A stretch of 64,000 nt of DNA from Salinimicrobium sp. TH3 (GTDB taxonomy: Bacteria; Bacteroidota; Bacteroidia; Flavobacteriales; Flavobacteriaceae), in NCBI RefSeq assembly GCF_026676115.1, contig NZ_JAPONB010000001.1:310001-374000 (forward strand), read 5' to 3'. The notes under the pieces are model-generated. The model had not been told where the DNA came from and did no database searches. It saw only the letters and a list, made by a program, of their open reading frames with translations. Position 1 is the stretch's first letter. Each line of letters opens with the position of its first letter. The position numbers and the translations under genes are program-made. Below, in pieces: positions 55,209 through 63,934 of this stretch.

Positions 55209-55780
55209 CACAAGGAACCCAAGCGTACAAGCAGGGCCGGGCAAAAAAGATGATGCTGTGGTTTGGGATCATAAGTATGGCTATGATGTTCGCGGGACTT
55301 ACCAGTGCTTATGTAGTAAGCACAAAACGACCGGACTGGCTTACTGAATTACAATTGCCCGTCACCTTTATTTGGAGTACTGTGGTAATATTTTTAAGTA
55401 GTATTACCTTTCATTTTGCCATAAAAGCAGTGAAGCAGAATAACCATTCTCTTGCTACTTCGGGTCTTGTTGCGACTTTATTGCTTAGCATTGGGTTCAT
55501 TGTTTTACAGTTTTTGAGCTTTAATGAACTGTTGGAATCTGGATATTTCTTCACAGGTAGTGCCAGTAGTGTTACTACTTCTTTTCTTTATTTGATCGTA
55601 GGATCGCATTTAGTGCACCTTTTAGGGGGAATAATCGTGCTTTTGGTGATAATTTATAACCATTTTAAACAGAAGTATTATGCTGGGCAAACACTTGGAT
55701 TAGAACTTGGTGCTACTTACTGGCACTTCGTGGATGCCCTTTGGATATACCTGTTTTTATTTTTATATTTCTTTAGATAA
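55199..55780 (+). CDS. Cytochrome c oxidase subunit III (first copy)
   Basis: 193 residues, five TM helices; typical subunit III elements KMMLWFGIISMAMMFAGLTSAYVVS, GSHLVHLLGGIIVLLVIIYN and GATYWHFVDALWIYLFLFLYF. Short form without the first two helices of mitochondrial subunit III. Overlaps ctaB by 10 bp and is followed by a second, longer subunit III gene. Confidence 0.93.
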   Translation: MDLTQGTQAYKQGRAKKMMLWFGIISMAMMFAGLTSAYVVSTKRPDWLTELQLPVTFIWSTVVIFLSSITFHFAIKAVKQNNHSLATSGLVATLLLSIGFIVLQFLSFNELLESGYFFTGSASSVTTSFLYLIVGSHLVHLLGGIIVLLVIIYNHFKQKYYAGQTLGLELGATYWHFVDALWIYLFLFLYFFR

Positions 55781-55826
55781 ATAAAAAACCTATTTTTGCC
55801 CATACTTTAAAAATCAAACTCTTTCT

Positions 55827-56807
55827 ATGGAAGCGACTGTGACCAGAACAGGTACCGAAGGAAAAACATGGGGTGGTGGAAATCAACCTCTAAAGGTGAG
55901 CTATGGAAAAATGATGATGTGGTTCTTCATATTATCAGATGCGCTTACCTTTTCCGGTTTTCTTGCCTCTTACGGTTTTGCCCGATATAAATTTTCTGAA
56001 AGCTGGCCTATCGCCGATGAGGTTTTTACCCACTTTCCCTTTTTGCACGGAGTAGAGGCGCCAATGTATTATGTGGCCTTAATGACCTTTATTCTCATTT
56101 TTTCTTCTGTGACTATGGTTTTGGCCGTAGACGCCGGGCATCAAATGAAGAAATCCAAGGTTACCTTCTATATGTTGTTGACAATCATTGGGGGTATAAT
56201 CTTTCTTGGTTCACAGGCATGGGAATGGAAAAACTTTATTCAGGGCACTTATGGAGCAGTAGAAACCAGGGGTGGAAATGTGCTGCAGGTAGTAAATGAT
56301 GAAGGACATCGCGTTGCTCTTGATGAGTTTGTGGTTGCTGCACCAACAGAGAGATTACAGCAAACACGTTCCAATGCATTGTGGTTTGTGGACGAACCTA
56401 CTTTGCCACGCTTCACAATGGAAGATGTGCTTGTTGGTTTCGCGGCTAATCCAAACCTTCATATTAGAACTCAGGAGTTGACCGAGACAGGAGACAAAGT
56501 CGTGCTTACAAGAGCGGAGTCTTTAGCTAAACTTGAAAACGAAGGAATTGGAATCATTGAGGGGGCTAACCTTCAAAAAAATGAATATGGTAATCCTTTA
56601 TTTGGAGACTTCTTCTTTTTTATTACAGGATTTCATGGATTTCACGTTTTAACAGGAGTTTTAATCAATATCATCATTTTCTTTAATGTTCTTATTGGGA
56701 CTTATGAAAGAAGAGGCCACTATGAAATGGTGGAGAAGGTAGGACTGTACTGGCACTTTGTAGACCTTGTATGGGTATTTGTATTTACTTTCTTCTATTT
56801 AGTATAA
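55827..56807 (+). CDS. Cytochrome c oxidase subunit III (second copy) with large insert
   Basis: 326 residues; subunit III helices at both ends (KMMMWFFILSDALTFSGFLASYGFARY at the start, GFHGFHVLTGVLINIIIFFNV and LYWHFVDLVWVFVFTFFYLV at the end). Residues about 140-258 form a soluble insert (from GTYGAVETRGG to KNEYGNPLFGD) between helices, predicted outside the membrane core. Paralogous to the 193-residue copy just upstream; both may be part of the same oxidase. Confidence 0.93.
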   Translation: MEATVTRTGTEGKTWGGGNQPLKVSYGKMMMWFFILSDALTFSGFLASYGFARYKFSESWPIADEVFTHFPFLHGVEAPMYYVALMTFILIFSSVTMVLAVDAGHQMKKSKVTFYMLLTIIGGIIFLGSQAWEWKNFIQGTYGAVETRGGNVLQVVNDEGHRVALDEFVVAAPTERLQQTRSNALWFVDEPTLPRFTMEDVLVGFAANPNLHIRTQELTETGDKVVLTRAESLAKLENEGIGIIEGANLQKNEYGNPLFGDFFFFITGFHGFHVLTGVLINIIIFFNVLIGTYERRGHYEMVEKVGLYWHFVDLVWVFVFTFFYLV

Positions 56808-56825
56808 TCTGGAATACAATATAAA

Positions 56826-57188
56826 ATGGCACACGATACAACTCACGCACATCAATCGAACACCAAAAGGATCTGGACCGTATTTATCATTCTTTCGGTT
56901 ATCACCATTGTGGAGGTAATTCTTGGAATTATTAAGCCCGAGGTATTAACAGATACTTACTTTGTAAGCTTAAAATTAATTAACTGGATCTTTATTGTGC
57001 TTACCATTTGGAAGGCATATTATATTACCTGGGCCTTCATGCACATGGAGGGCGAGACAAAAGGGCTTAGGCGCTCTGTAGTCTGGACTGCAGGTTTTCT
57101 TATTATTTACCTGGTTTTTATTCTCCTAACCGAAGGAGATTACGTTCACGAGGTAATGAAAAGAGGGCAGGTAGCCTGGGATTTTTAA
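56826..57188 (+). CDS. Cytochrome c oxidase subunit IV
   Basis: 120 residues with three TM helices, of the bacterial COX4/CtaF (prokaryotic cytochrome c oxidase subunit IV) type: RIWTVFIILSVITIVEVILGI, INWIFIVLTIWKAYYITWAFMHMEGE, WTAGFLIIYLVFILLTEGDY. 18 bp after cox3; followed by a strong terminator. Confidence 0.92.
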   Translation: MAHDTTHAHQSNTKRIWTVFIILSVITIVEVILGIIKPEVLTDTYFVSLKLINWIFIVLTIWKAYYITWAFMHMEGETKGLRRSVVWTAGFLIIYLVFILLTEGDYVHEVMKRGQVAWDF

Positions 57189-57205
57189 AAGTTAAAACAT
57201 TAGAG

Positions 57206-57239
57206 AAAGGCGGTTTTAAAACCGCCTTTTTTTATTTTT
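57206..57239 (+). terminator. Terminator of the ctaB-cox3-cox4 operon
   Basis: AAAGGCGGTTTT and AAAACCGCCTTT (57206-57229) are a perfect 12-bp dyad, followed by a run of T. The T-run merges with TATTTTTG (57233-57240), a possible -7 box for the following genes. Confidence 0.9.
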
Positions 57240-57264
57240 GTGCACATCTTTCCGTAAAGATATC

Positions 57265-57918
57265 ATGAAAAAATTCTTTGTCATTTTTGTGCTTTTTGCA
57301 CTCCCCCTGGGGGCCTATTTGTTCTTCGCTTCAGGAGTTAATAATTTTGCGCGCCTGCCTGTGCTTACACAGGAGATCTATCAGTTGGAATCCTTCAGAA
57401 GTCTTGAGGATGAAGAGGAGGAAGTGAGCTTTGACGGCAAGATCACTATTCTTGGTTTTCCTGGGGGTGAGCCCCTGGAATATTCCAACAATGCCTATCA
57501 TCTTGCCGAAAAAATTTATGACCGCTATGCTGAGTTTAACGATTTTCAGTTTGTTTCTGTAGTACCTTCCGGAAGTGAAGCTGAAGTTGAAAAGCTTCAG
57601 GATAAAATTTCCAAAGTTATAGATCTAAAAAAGTGGAAATTTGTTACCGGTTCTTCCGAAGAGATCAACGCGTTGTTTGATAGTCTTAACACCGACCTGG
57701 AATTAACCGGTGATCTTTCCACTCCCAATGTTTTTATAATTGATAAGGAAGGAAAGCTGCGTGGCAGGGACAAAGACGACGACGGGAAGGAGCTTTACGG
57801 CTATGATACTGGCTCTATTTTTGTGCTCAACAATAAAATGAATGATGACGTAAAAGTCATCCTGGCAGAGTATCGCCTGGCACTAAAGAAATATAACAGA
57901 GAGAATACCGAGAAATAA
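57265..57918 (+). CDS. Cysteine-free SCO-like membrane-anchored protein
   Basis: 217 residues from ATG 57265 (an upstream TTG at 57238 lies inside the likely promoter). N-terminal anchor MKKFFVIFVLFALPLGAYLFF, then a thioredoxin-like domain. It resembles the SCO protein encoded directly downstream: DGKITILGFPGGEP stands where SCO has DGKVYIAEFFFSTCPTICP, and WKFVTGSSEEINALFDSL matches WHLMTGEREEIYDLANSG. It has no cysteine at all, so it cannot bind copper as SCO does. Perhaps a structural partner or chaperone of the SCO/oxidase assembly pathway; inferred only. Confidence 0.85.
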   Translation: MKKFFVIFVLFALPLGAYLFFASGVNNFARLPVLTQEIYQLESFRSLEDEEEEVSFDGKITILGFPGGEPLEYSNNAYHLAEKIYDRYAEFNDFQFVSVVPSGSEAEVEKLQDKISKVIDLKKWKFVTGSSEEINALFDSLNTDLELTGDLSTPNVFIIDKEGKLRGRDKDDDGKELYGYDTGSIFVLNNKMNDDVKVILAEYRLALKKYNRENTEK

Positions 57919-58656
57919 ATGAAAAACTACTCCTACATAGGAATTTCCTTTGTGATCCTTATTTTTGGGATCATAGTTGTTCCCAAAATTATCGACAGGA
58001 TAAATGAACGGGAAGTCGTCTCCTCGAATAGATCTGATGGGCAGGAAGAACGTGCTTCAGAAAAAGTTGAGCTGGAATATATCATGGTGAACGGGGAAAA
58101 AAAGAAGGTCCCCGCATTTGAATTCATAGATCAACACGGGGATACTATCACAAATAAAGACTACGACGGAAAAGTCTATATAGCTGAATTCTTCTTTTCT
58201 ACCTGTCCTACTATCTGTCCTATCATGAAAGAAAATTTAGTTCAGGTGCAGGATGTTTTTGGTGAAAATGATGATTTCGGGATCGCATCCTTCAGCATTG
58301 ATCCACAGCATGATACTCCCGAAGTTTTAAAAGAGTATGCTGCCTTAAACGGAATAACCCATCCAAACTGGCATTTGATGACCGGTGAGCGGGAAGAAAT
58401 TTATGATCTCGCGAATTCAGGATTCAATATTTATGCCGGTGAAGATGAAAATGCTGAGGGAGGTTTTGCTCATTCGGGTTATTTTGCACTGGTTGATAAA
58501 GAAGGGTATATAAGATCGCGTAAAGACCGACATGGTAACCCAATTATTTATTACCGTGGATCTGTTCCGCGTAAATCCATTGTGGAACCCGGTGAAGAAG
58601 AGCCTCAAATAGATATTTTGATTGCAGATGCAAAAAAACTTGTCAATGATAAATAG
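57919..58656 (+). CDS. SCO1/SenC-type copper chaperone
   Basis: 245 residues; delivers copper to CuA of subunit II. N-terminal anchor (5-25), thioredoxin-like fold with the copper-binding C96-PTI-C100 and His185 (GGFAHSGYFALVD). Starts directly after the stop of the Cys-less paralogue (ATG at 57919), so the two are co-translated. Confidence 0.95.
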   Translation: MKNYSYIGISFVILIFGIIVVPKIIDRINEREVVSSNRSDGQEERASEKVELEYIMVNGEKKKVPAFEFIDQHGDTITNKDYDGKVYIAEFFFSTCPTICPIMKENLVQVQDVFGENDDFGIASFSIDPQHDTPEVLKEYAALNGITHPNWHLMTGEREEIYDLANSGFNIYAGEDENAEGGFAHSGYFALVDKEGYIRSRKDRHGNPIIYYRGSVPRKSIVEPGEEEPQIDILIADAKKLVNDK

Positions 58657-59179
58657 GAAGTCCGACAGGGTGATGGTGCCGGCCATTTTGGTGATCTCCA
58701 TTTTAGTTCCCGTGCTGGTATTAATTTTAATGTACCTCCCTGAGAGGTATGAGGTACTTGGAGGAAACTTCAATAATTTTCCTCTGTTCCATGCTATTCT
58801 AAATTTCTTTACTGCTTTGTTGCTTATTGCCGGTTATTTTTCAATGAGAAAAAAGGAATTGGCGTGGCATAGAAATTTAATGATTTCAGCATTTTTTCTG
58901 TCGGCAGTTTTTTTAGTGAGTTATGTGATCTCTAAAATAAGCAATGAGCCTGTACCTTACGGTGGGGAAGGCGTACTTAAGTATATTTATTTCTTTATTT
59001 TGATCACGCATATCCTGCTTTCGGCTATTATTGTTCCCCTGGTTTTGTTCACCATGTACCGAGGTCTTACAGGAGAGGTATGGAAACACCGAAAAATTGC
59101 CCGCTATACTTTTCCAATATGGTTATATGTAGCTGTGACAGGAGTGTTGGTATATTTATTCATGGCGCCTTATTATTAA
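58646..59179 (+). CDS. DUF420 membrane protein (CtaM-like)
   Basis: 177 residues from ATG 58646 (MINRKSDRVMVPAILVISI), overlapping the SCO stop by 11 bp; the frame opens further upstream at TTG 58622. Five TM helices; family motifs NFNNFPLFHAILNFFTALLLIAGY, WHRNLMISAFFLSAVFLVSY and ITHILLSAIIVPLVLFT. DUF420 includes CtaM of Gram-positives, needed for aa3 oxidase assembly; the same role is likely here. Confidence 0.9.
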   Translation: MINRKSDRVMVPAILVISILVPVLVLILMYLPERYEVLGGNFNNFPLFHAILNFFTALLLIAGYFSMRKKELAWHRNLMISAFFLSAVFLVSYVISKISNEPVPYGGEGVLKYIYFFILITHILLSAIIVPLVLFTMYRGLTGEVWKHRKIARYTFPIWLYVAVTGVLVYLFMAPYY

Positions 59180-59183
59180 GATT

Positions 59184-59411
59184 ATGAGAACACGAAACTT
59201 GCTTAGTGCATTTTTTATACTGGCTCTTTCCTTTGATGCAGAAGCCCAGTGTGCTATGTGTAGGGCTGTTCTTGAAAGTGGAGAAAGCCAATCGGCTGCT
59301 GAAGGTATTAATGACGGGATCATGTATCTCATGATCTTTCCTTACCTGCTAATGGCCGGTATAGCCTATTTTATCTGGAAATCCCGTAAAAAAGCCCGTA
59401 CCGAAGAATAG
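59184..59411 (+). CDS. Small CxxC membrane protein of the oxidase locus
   Basis: 75 residues: signal peptide 1-21 (LLSAFFILALSFDAEAQ), then QCAMCRAVLES, a short Ala/Gly/Asn segment (GINDGIMYLM) and a C-terminal TM helix (about 47-68). Two cysteines in CAMC face the periplasm right after the signal peptide. Conserved in Bacteroidetes near cox genes in my knowledge of the group; function unknown, possibly copper or thiol handling. 4 bp after the DUF420 gene. Confidence 0.75.
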   Translation: MRTRNLLSAFFILALSFDAEAQCAMCRAVLESGESQSAAEGINDGIMYLMIFPYLLMAGIAYFIWKSRKKARTEE

Positions 59412-59525
59412 CTTCCTTTCCCTTTGAAAATGTGCTTTTTTTGGAATCTTTTTCTGAAAACTGTAACATTCCCCCCTTTTTCAAGTCTAATGGTTGTCCC
59501 CTCTAATTAAAAGAAAGAGCCCGGT

Positions 59526-60227
59526 ATGATCGAAATAAAAGATTTGCACAAGTCCTATAAGACCGGAAATAATTCTCTGCACGTCCTAAAGGGAATTAAT
59601 TTTAATGTTGCCGAAGGAGAACTTGTTTCAATTATGGGTTCTTCCGGCTCCGGTAAATCTACGCTTCTTAATATCCTCGGGATGCTTGATGAAGCCGATT
59701 CGGGCACGTATACGCTCGATGGAGTTCCTATTAAAAATCTTAATGAAAAGATAGCAGCCCGCTACAGGAATAAGTTTCTGGGATTTATTTTTCAGTCTTT
59801 TAATCTTATAAATTACAAGACAGCTCTTGATAATGTCGCTTTGCCCCTTTATTATCAGGGTATGAAGCGCAAGGAAAGAATTGAACGGGCAATGGCGTAC
59901 CTCGAAAAAGTAGGCCTTGGTCCCTGGGCGCAACACCATCCTAATGAACTTTCGGGAGGTCAAAAGCAAAGAGTTGCAATAGCCAGAGCCCTTGCCAGTG
60001 ATCCTAAAGTTTTACTGGCCGATGAGCCTACCGGTGCACTTGACACCAAAACATCTTATGAGGTGATGGACCTCATTCAAAAGATCAACGAAGAAGGACG
60101 TACGATTTTGATCGTTACCCACGAGCATGATATTGCCGAAATGACAAAGCGCATCGTCAATTTGAAGGATGGTGTTATTATAGATGATAAAAAAGTAGAT
60201 CAGGTAAAGGCACTGCAGTATGTTTGA
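59526..60227 (+). CDS. ABC transporter ATPase, MacB/LolD type
   Basis: 233 residues, a single nucleotide-binding domain: Walker A GSSGSGKST (about 39-46), Q-loop FQSFNLI, signature LSGGQKQR, Walker B VLLADEPTGALD and H-loop VTHEHD. Unlike MacB itself the ATPase is a separate polypeptide. The stop overlaps the following permease start by 8 bp, so the two are coupled. Confidence 0.95.
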   Translation: MIEIKDLHKSYKTGNNSLHVLKGINFNVAEGELVSIMGSSGSGKSTLLNILGMLDEADSGTYTLDGVPIKNLNEKIAARYRNKFLGFIFQSFNLINYKTALDNVALPLYYQGMKRKERIERAMAYLEKVGLGPWAQHHPNELSGGQKQRVAIARALASDPKVLLADEPTGALDTKTSYEVMDLIQKINEEGRTILIVTHEHDIAEMTKRIVNLKDGVIIDDKKVDQVKALQYV

Positions 60228-61464
60228 TCTGGAACGTTGGGAGGAGATCTTCGAAACTATCCGCAAGAATAAACTGCGGACCTTTCTTACCGGGCTCTCG
60301 GTAGCATCGGGGATCTTTATTCTTGTCATTTTGCTGGGTATTGGCCAGGGAATGAGGAACGGGATCTCTGCTGAATTTGAGCAGGATGCAGCCAACATCC
60401 TTTACATCTGGACAAACAGAACCTCTGTAGAATATAAGGGTCTAAATCCCGGGCGGGAGATAAGACTAAAGAACACCGATTATCAAACCACTGCGCAGAA
60501 ATATATTGATGAGCTCGAATACAAATCGGCCGTTTACAGGATTTGGAATGGGGTGGTTACCTTTAAGAAAGAATCGGGTTCATACAGGGTAGAAGGTGTG
60601 CTTCCAGATTACCAGTTCCTTGAGAACAGTACTATGACAGAAGGCCGGTATCTTAACTACACCGATCATGAAAATTATGAAAAAGTGGCTGTTATTGGAA
60701 ACCGGGTAAAAAATGACCTTTTTAAGGAGGCAGATCCTATTGGTAAATACATAGAAATTTCCGGAATTAATTTTAAGGTCATAGGTGTTTTTACAGACCC
60801 CGGAGGGGAACGTGAGGAAAACAGGGTTTATGTGCCTCTGTCTACGGGACAAAGAGTCTTTAATGGTCAGAACTACATAAATAACATGGCCTTTACTCTT
60901 GATAAACAAGACAATTTCGAAGCGGCACTTGCTGCCTCAAATAAATTTTCTTCAGAATTACAGGAATTTCTAAAGGAACAACATAGTATAGCTCCCGAGG
61001 ATGACCGTGCTATCAATATCAATAATTCTCTTGAGAATGCAAAGCGGTTTTATGACCTTATGGATATGATCAAGTACTTCTTTTGGGGAGTAGGAATATG
61101 TACAATTATAGCCGGGATCGTGGGGGTAAGTAATATTATGCTCATTATAGTGAAGGAACGTACCCGGGAAATTGGGGTTCGAAAAGCCCTGGGGGCAGAA
61201 CCTTTGTCTATAGTGGGAATGGTGCTGCACGAATCTATTTTTGTAACTGCCATTGCCGGGCTTGTTGGGTTAATTGGAAGCCTTGCCTTGCTTGAACTGG
61301 TGGGGCCGATGATAGAAACAGAATTTATAACAAATCCTTCGGTGAATTTTGGGATCGCACTCACTACGGTGTTCATCCTGGTGATTGCCGGAGCACTCGC
61401 CGGATTCTTCCCTGCCTACAGGGCTGCCAGGATTAAACCTATTGTCGCATTAAGAGATGAATAA
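60220..61464 (+). CDS. MacB/FtsX-type permease 1
   Basis: 414 residues: TM1 (about 21-42), periplasmic MacB_PCD domain (about 45-260), then three C-terminal helices with FtsX signature IVKERTREIGVRKALGAEP. First of two adjacent permeases that probably form a heterodimer with the upstream ATPase. Confidence 0.95.
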   Translation: MFDLERWEEIFETIRKNKLRTFLTGLSVASGIFILVILLGIGQGMRNGISAEFEQDAANILYIWTNRTSVEYKGLNPGREIRLKNTDYQTTAQKYIDELEYKSAVYRIWNGVVTFKKESGSYRVEGVLPDYQFLENSTMTEGRYLNYTDHENYEKVAVIGNRVKNDLFKEADPIGKYIEISGINFKVIGVFTDPGGEREENRVYVPLSTGQRVFNGQNYINNMAFTLDKQDNFEAALAASNKFSSELQEFLKEQHSIAPEDDRAININNSLENAKRFYDLMDMIKYFFWGVGICTIIAGIVGVSNIMLIIVKERTREIGVRKALGAEPLSIVGMVLHESIFVTAIAGLVGLIGSLALLELVGPMIETEFITNPSVNFGIALTTVFILVIAGALAGFFPAYRAARIKPIVALRDE

Positions 61465-61466
61465 GC

Positions 61467-62729
61467 ATGTTTAGCAGAGATAATTGGGACGAAATACTGG
61501 AAGCACTTAGTGCCAACTGGTTTAGAACCATTCTTACCGCATTTGGGGTGCTTTGGGGGATATTTATCCTCGTGATCCTGCTTGCTGCAGGAAAAGGTTT
61601 GGAAAACGGGGTGAAGCAAGGTTTTGGAGGAATGGCAACCAATTCCATGTTCATGTGGACGCAGGTCACCTCCAAACCGTACAAAGGTTTACCTAAAGGA
61701 AGAAGATATAGTTTCAAAATAGATGATGTAGCGGCGATCAAGCGTGAGGTGCCAAACATGAGGTTCGTTTCTCCCCGAAATCAACTGGGAGGTTTTGGTG
61801 GTGCCAATAACGTGGTGAGAGGATTGAATACAGGGGCCTTTAATGTTTATGGCGATTATCCCGAGATCATTCAGCAGGAGCCTATGGATATCACTTCGGG
61901 AAGATTTATTAATTACTCAGATATCAATGAAAAAAGAAAAGTAGCTGTTATTGGAGAGGGAGTGCGAACAGTGCTTTATGATCAGGGAGAAGAGGTGTTG
62001 GGTACGTACATTAAGGTGAGCGGAGTTAATTTTATGGTGATCGGGACTTATAAAAAGAAGGGTAACAATGGTAATGCAGAGGAAAATCAGAAACAGATCT
62101 ATGTTCCTTTTACTTCTTTTTCCCAGGCTTTTAATGAAGGGAATAATGTGGGATGGATGGCAATCACCGCACAGGATGGCTCTTCAATTACCGAACTAAA
62201 AGGGGAAGTGCTGGACGTCATCAAATCCAGGCATTCGATACATCCTGAAGATGACCGAGCGGTAGGGAATTTTGACCTTTATGAAGAGTATAACAAGATC
62301 AACGGTCTATTTGTCGCACTAAAAGGCGTGGCCTACTTTGTAGGAATCCTGGTGCTTTTATCAGGGATCATTGGGATAAGCAATATCATGCTCATCGTGG
62401 TTAAAGAACGCACCAATGAAATTGGAGTTAGACGTGCTCTTGGGGCTACACCCTGGGCTATAAGAGGACAGATCCTAATGGAATCTATCTTCCTTACAAT
62501 TATTTCGGGAATGGCGGGAATAGTGCTTGCTACAGGAGTGATTGCCCTTGTGAACCAGGCATTGAGTGGAATGGATACTTCAGAAATGATGTTTCTCAAC
62601 CCCAGCGTGAATCTTGGGGTAGTAATGGTGGCATTGGGTATCCTTGTAATATCGGGCTTACTGGCAGGTTTAATTCCGGCTCAAAACGCGATAAAAGTTA
62701 AACCTGTAGATGCTTTAAGAACAGAATAA
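61467..62729 (+). CDS. MacB/FtsX-type permease 2
   Basis: 420 residues, same layout as the permease just upstream: TM1 (about 18-40), MacB_PCD domain, three C-terminal helices with VVKERTNEIGVRRALGATP. The two permeases are clearly related but not near-identical, so an old duplication. 2 bp after permease 1. Confidence 0.95.
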   Translation: MFSRDNWDEILEALSANWFRTILTAFGVLWGIFILVILLAAGKGLENGVKQGFGGMATNSMFMWTQVTSKPYKGLPKGRRYSFKIDDVAAIKREVPNMRFVSPRNQLGGFGGANNVVRGLNTGAFNVYGDYPEIIQQEPMDITSGRFINYSDINEKRKVAVIGEGVRTVLYDQGEEVLGTYIKVSGVNFMVIGTYKKKGNNGNAEENQKQIYVPFTSFSQAFNEGNNVGWMAITAQDGSSITELKGEVLDVIKSRHSIHPEDDRAVGNFDLYEEYNKINGLFVALKGVAYFVGILVLLSGIIGISNIMLIVVKERTNEIGVRRALGATPWAIRGQILMESIFLTIISGMAGIVLATGVIALVNQALSGMDTSEMMFLNPSVNLGVVMVALGILVISGLLAGLIPAQNAIKVKPVDALRTE

Positions 62730-62753
62730 CAATAAATACAAATAAGTAACAGA

Positions 62754-63875
62754 ATGAAAAGAGTTGTAACTATCCTGATCCTGGTTCTAATTGCAGTAGC
62801 TTTTACCGGTGCATTGTACTACCTGTATGCTAAAAATCAGGAGGATCCAACGGTTTATGAAACCGAGCAGGCTTCAGAACAAACCATTGTAAAAAAGACA
62901 GTGGCAACGGGAAATATCGTTCCTAAAGAGGAAGTTTTGATCAAGCCCAATATCTCGGGAGTTATTGAAGAAATATATATCGAAGCCGGGGATCGCATCC
63001 AGGCCGGAGACCAGATTGCCAAAATAAGGGTGATTCCTAACGTCGCTTCCCTGCAGAGTGCTAAAGATGCAGTACAGACTGCGAAGATCAATTTTGACAA
63101 TGAAGCGAAAAATTTTGAGCGTCAAAAATCCCTTTTTGAAAAAGGTGTGATCTCTGCCAATGAATTTGACAATGCGCAGGTTGCTTATAGACGTGCAGAG
63201 CAGAACTACCGTTCTGCACAACAAAATTATGAGATCGTTCGCACAGGAACAACCAGTGGGCTGGGAAGTGCAGCCAATACTATGATTCGTTCCACAGTGG
63301 AAGGAATGGTGCTGGATGTTCCTGTTAAGGTTGGGAACCAGGTTATAGAAAGTAACAACTTTAATGAGGGAACTACTATCGCTGTTTTGGCCGATGTTAA
63401 TGAGATGATCTTTGAAGGCAAGGTAGATGAAAGTGAAGTGGGGAAAATAAAGGAAGACCTTCCGCTGGAAGTGACCGTAGGTGCCATTGAGAACAAAACC
63501 TTTAATGCTGTGCTGGATTATATCGCCCCTAAAGGAGTTGAGGAAAACGGGGCAATTCAATTTGATATAGAAGGAACTTTAGATAAGGCCGATACCACTT
63601 TTATTAGAGCAGGATTGAGCGCGAATGCTTCGATCATTCTCGCAAGGGCCGAGGATGTACTGGCAGTTCGCGAAGCTTTGATCCAGTTTGATCCTAAAAC
63701 ACAGGAGCCGTTTGTTGAAGTGGCTACGGGAGACCAGCAGTTTGAACGCAGAGAAGTTGAGTTGGGAGTGAGCGACGGTATTTTTGTAGAAATCAAGAGC
63801 GGTATTAGCGCGAATGACAAGATCAAAGTATGGAATCAATTAAAACCAGCCGGGCCAACTGCACAGGTGCAATAG
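62754..63875 (+). CDS. RND/MFP-type periplasmic adaptor (MacA/HlyD family)
   Basis: 373 residues. N-terminal anchor (4-24), lipoyl-like barrel-sandwich halves (PKEEVLIKPNISGVIEEIYIEAGD and STVEGMVLDVPVKVGNQV), coiled-coil hairpin (about 95-165), beta-barrel and membrane-proximal domain at the end. Bridges the permeases and the outer-membrane factor. 24 bp after permease 2. Confidence 0.94.
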   Translation: MKRVVTILILVLIAVAFTGALYYLYAKNQEDPTVYETEQASEQTIVKKTVATGNIVPKEEVLIKPNISGVIEEIYIEAGDRIQAGDQIAKIRVIPNVASLQSAKDAVQTAKINFDNEAKNFERQKSLFEKGVISANEFDNAQVAYRRAEQNYRSAQQNYEIVRTGTTSGLGSAANTMIRSTVEGMVLDVPVKVGNQVIESNNFNEGTTIAVLADVNEMIFEGKVDESEVGKIKEDLPLEVTVGAIENKTFNAVLDYIAPKGVEENGAIQFDIEGTLDKADTTFIRAGLSANASIILARAEDVLAVREALIQFDPKTQEPFVEVATGDQQFERREVELGVSDGIFVEIKSGISANDKIKVWNQLKPAGPTAQVQ

Positions 63876-63934
63876 ATTGTGTCTTTGTGTAACAAAAAAG
63901 GTTCATAGAAGACTTATATTTTACAACTACCATT

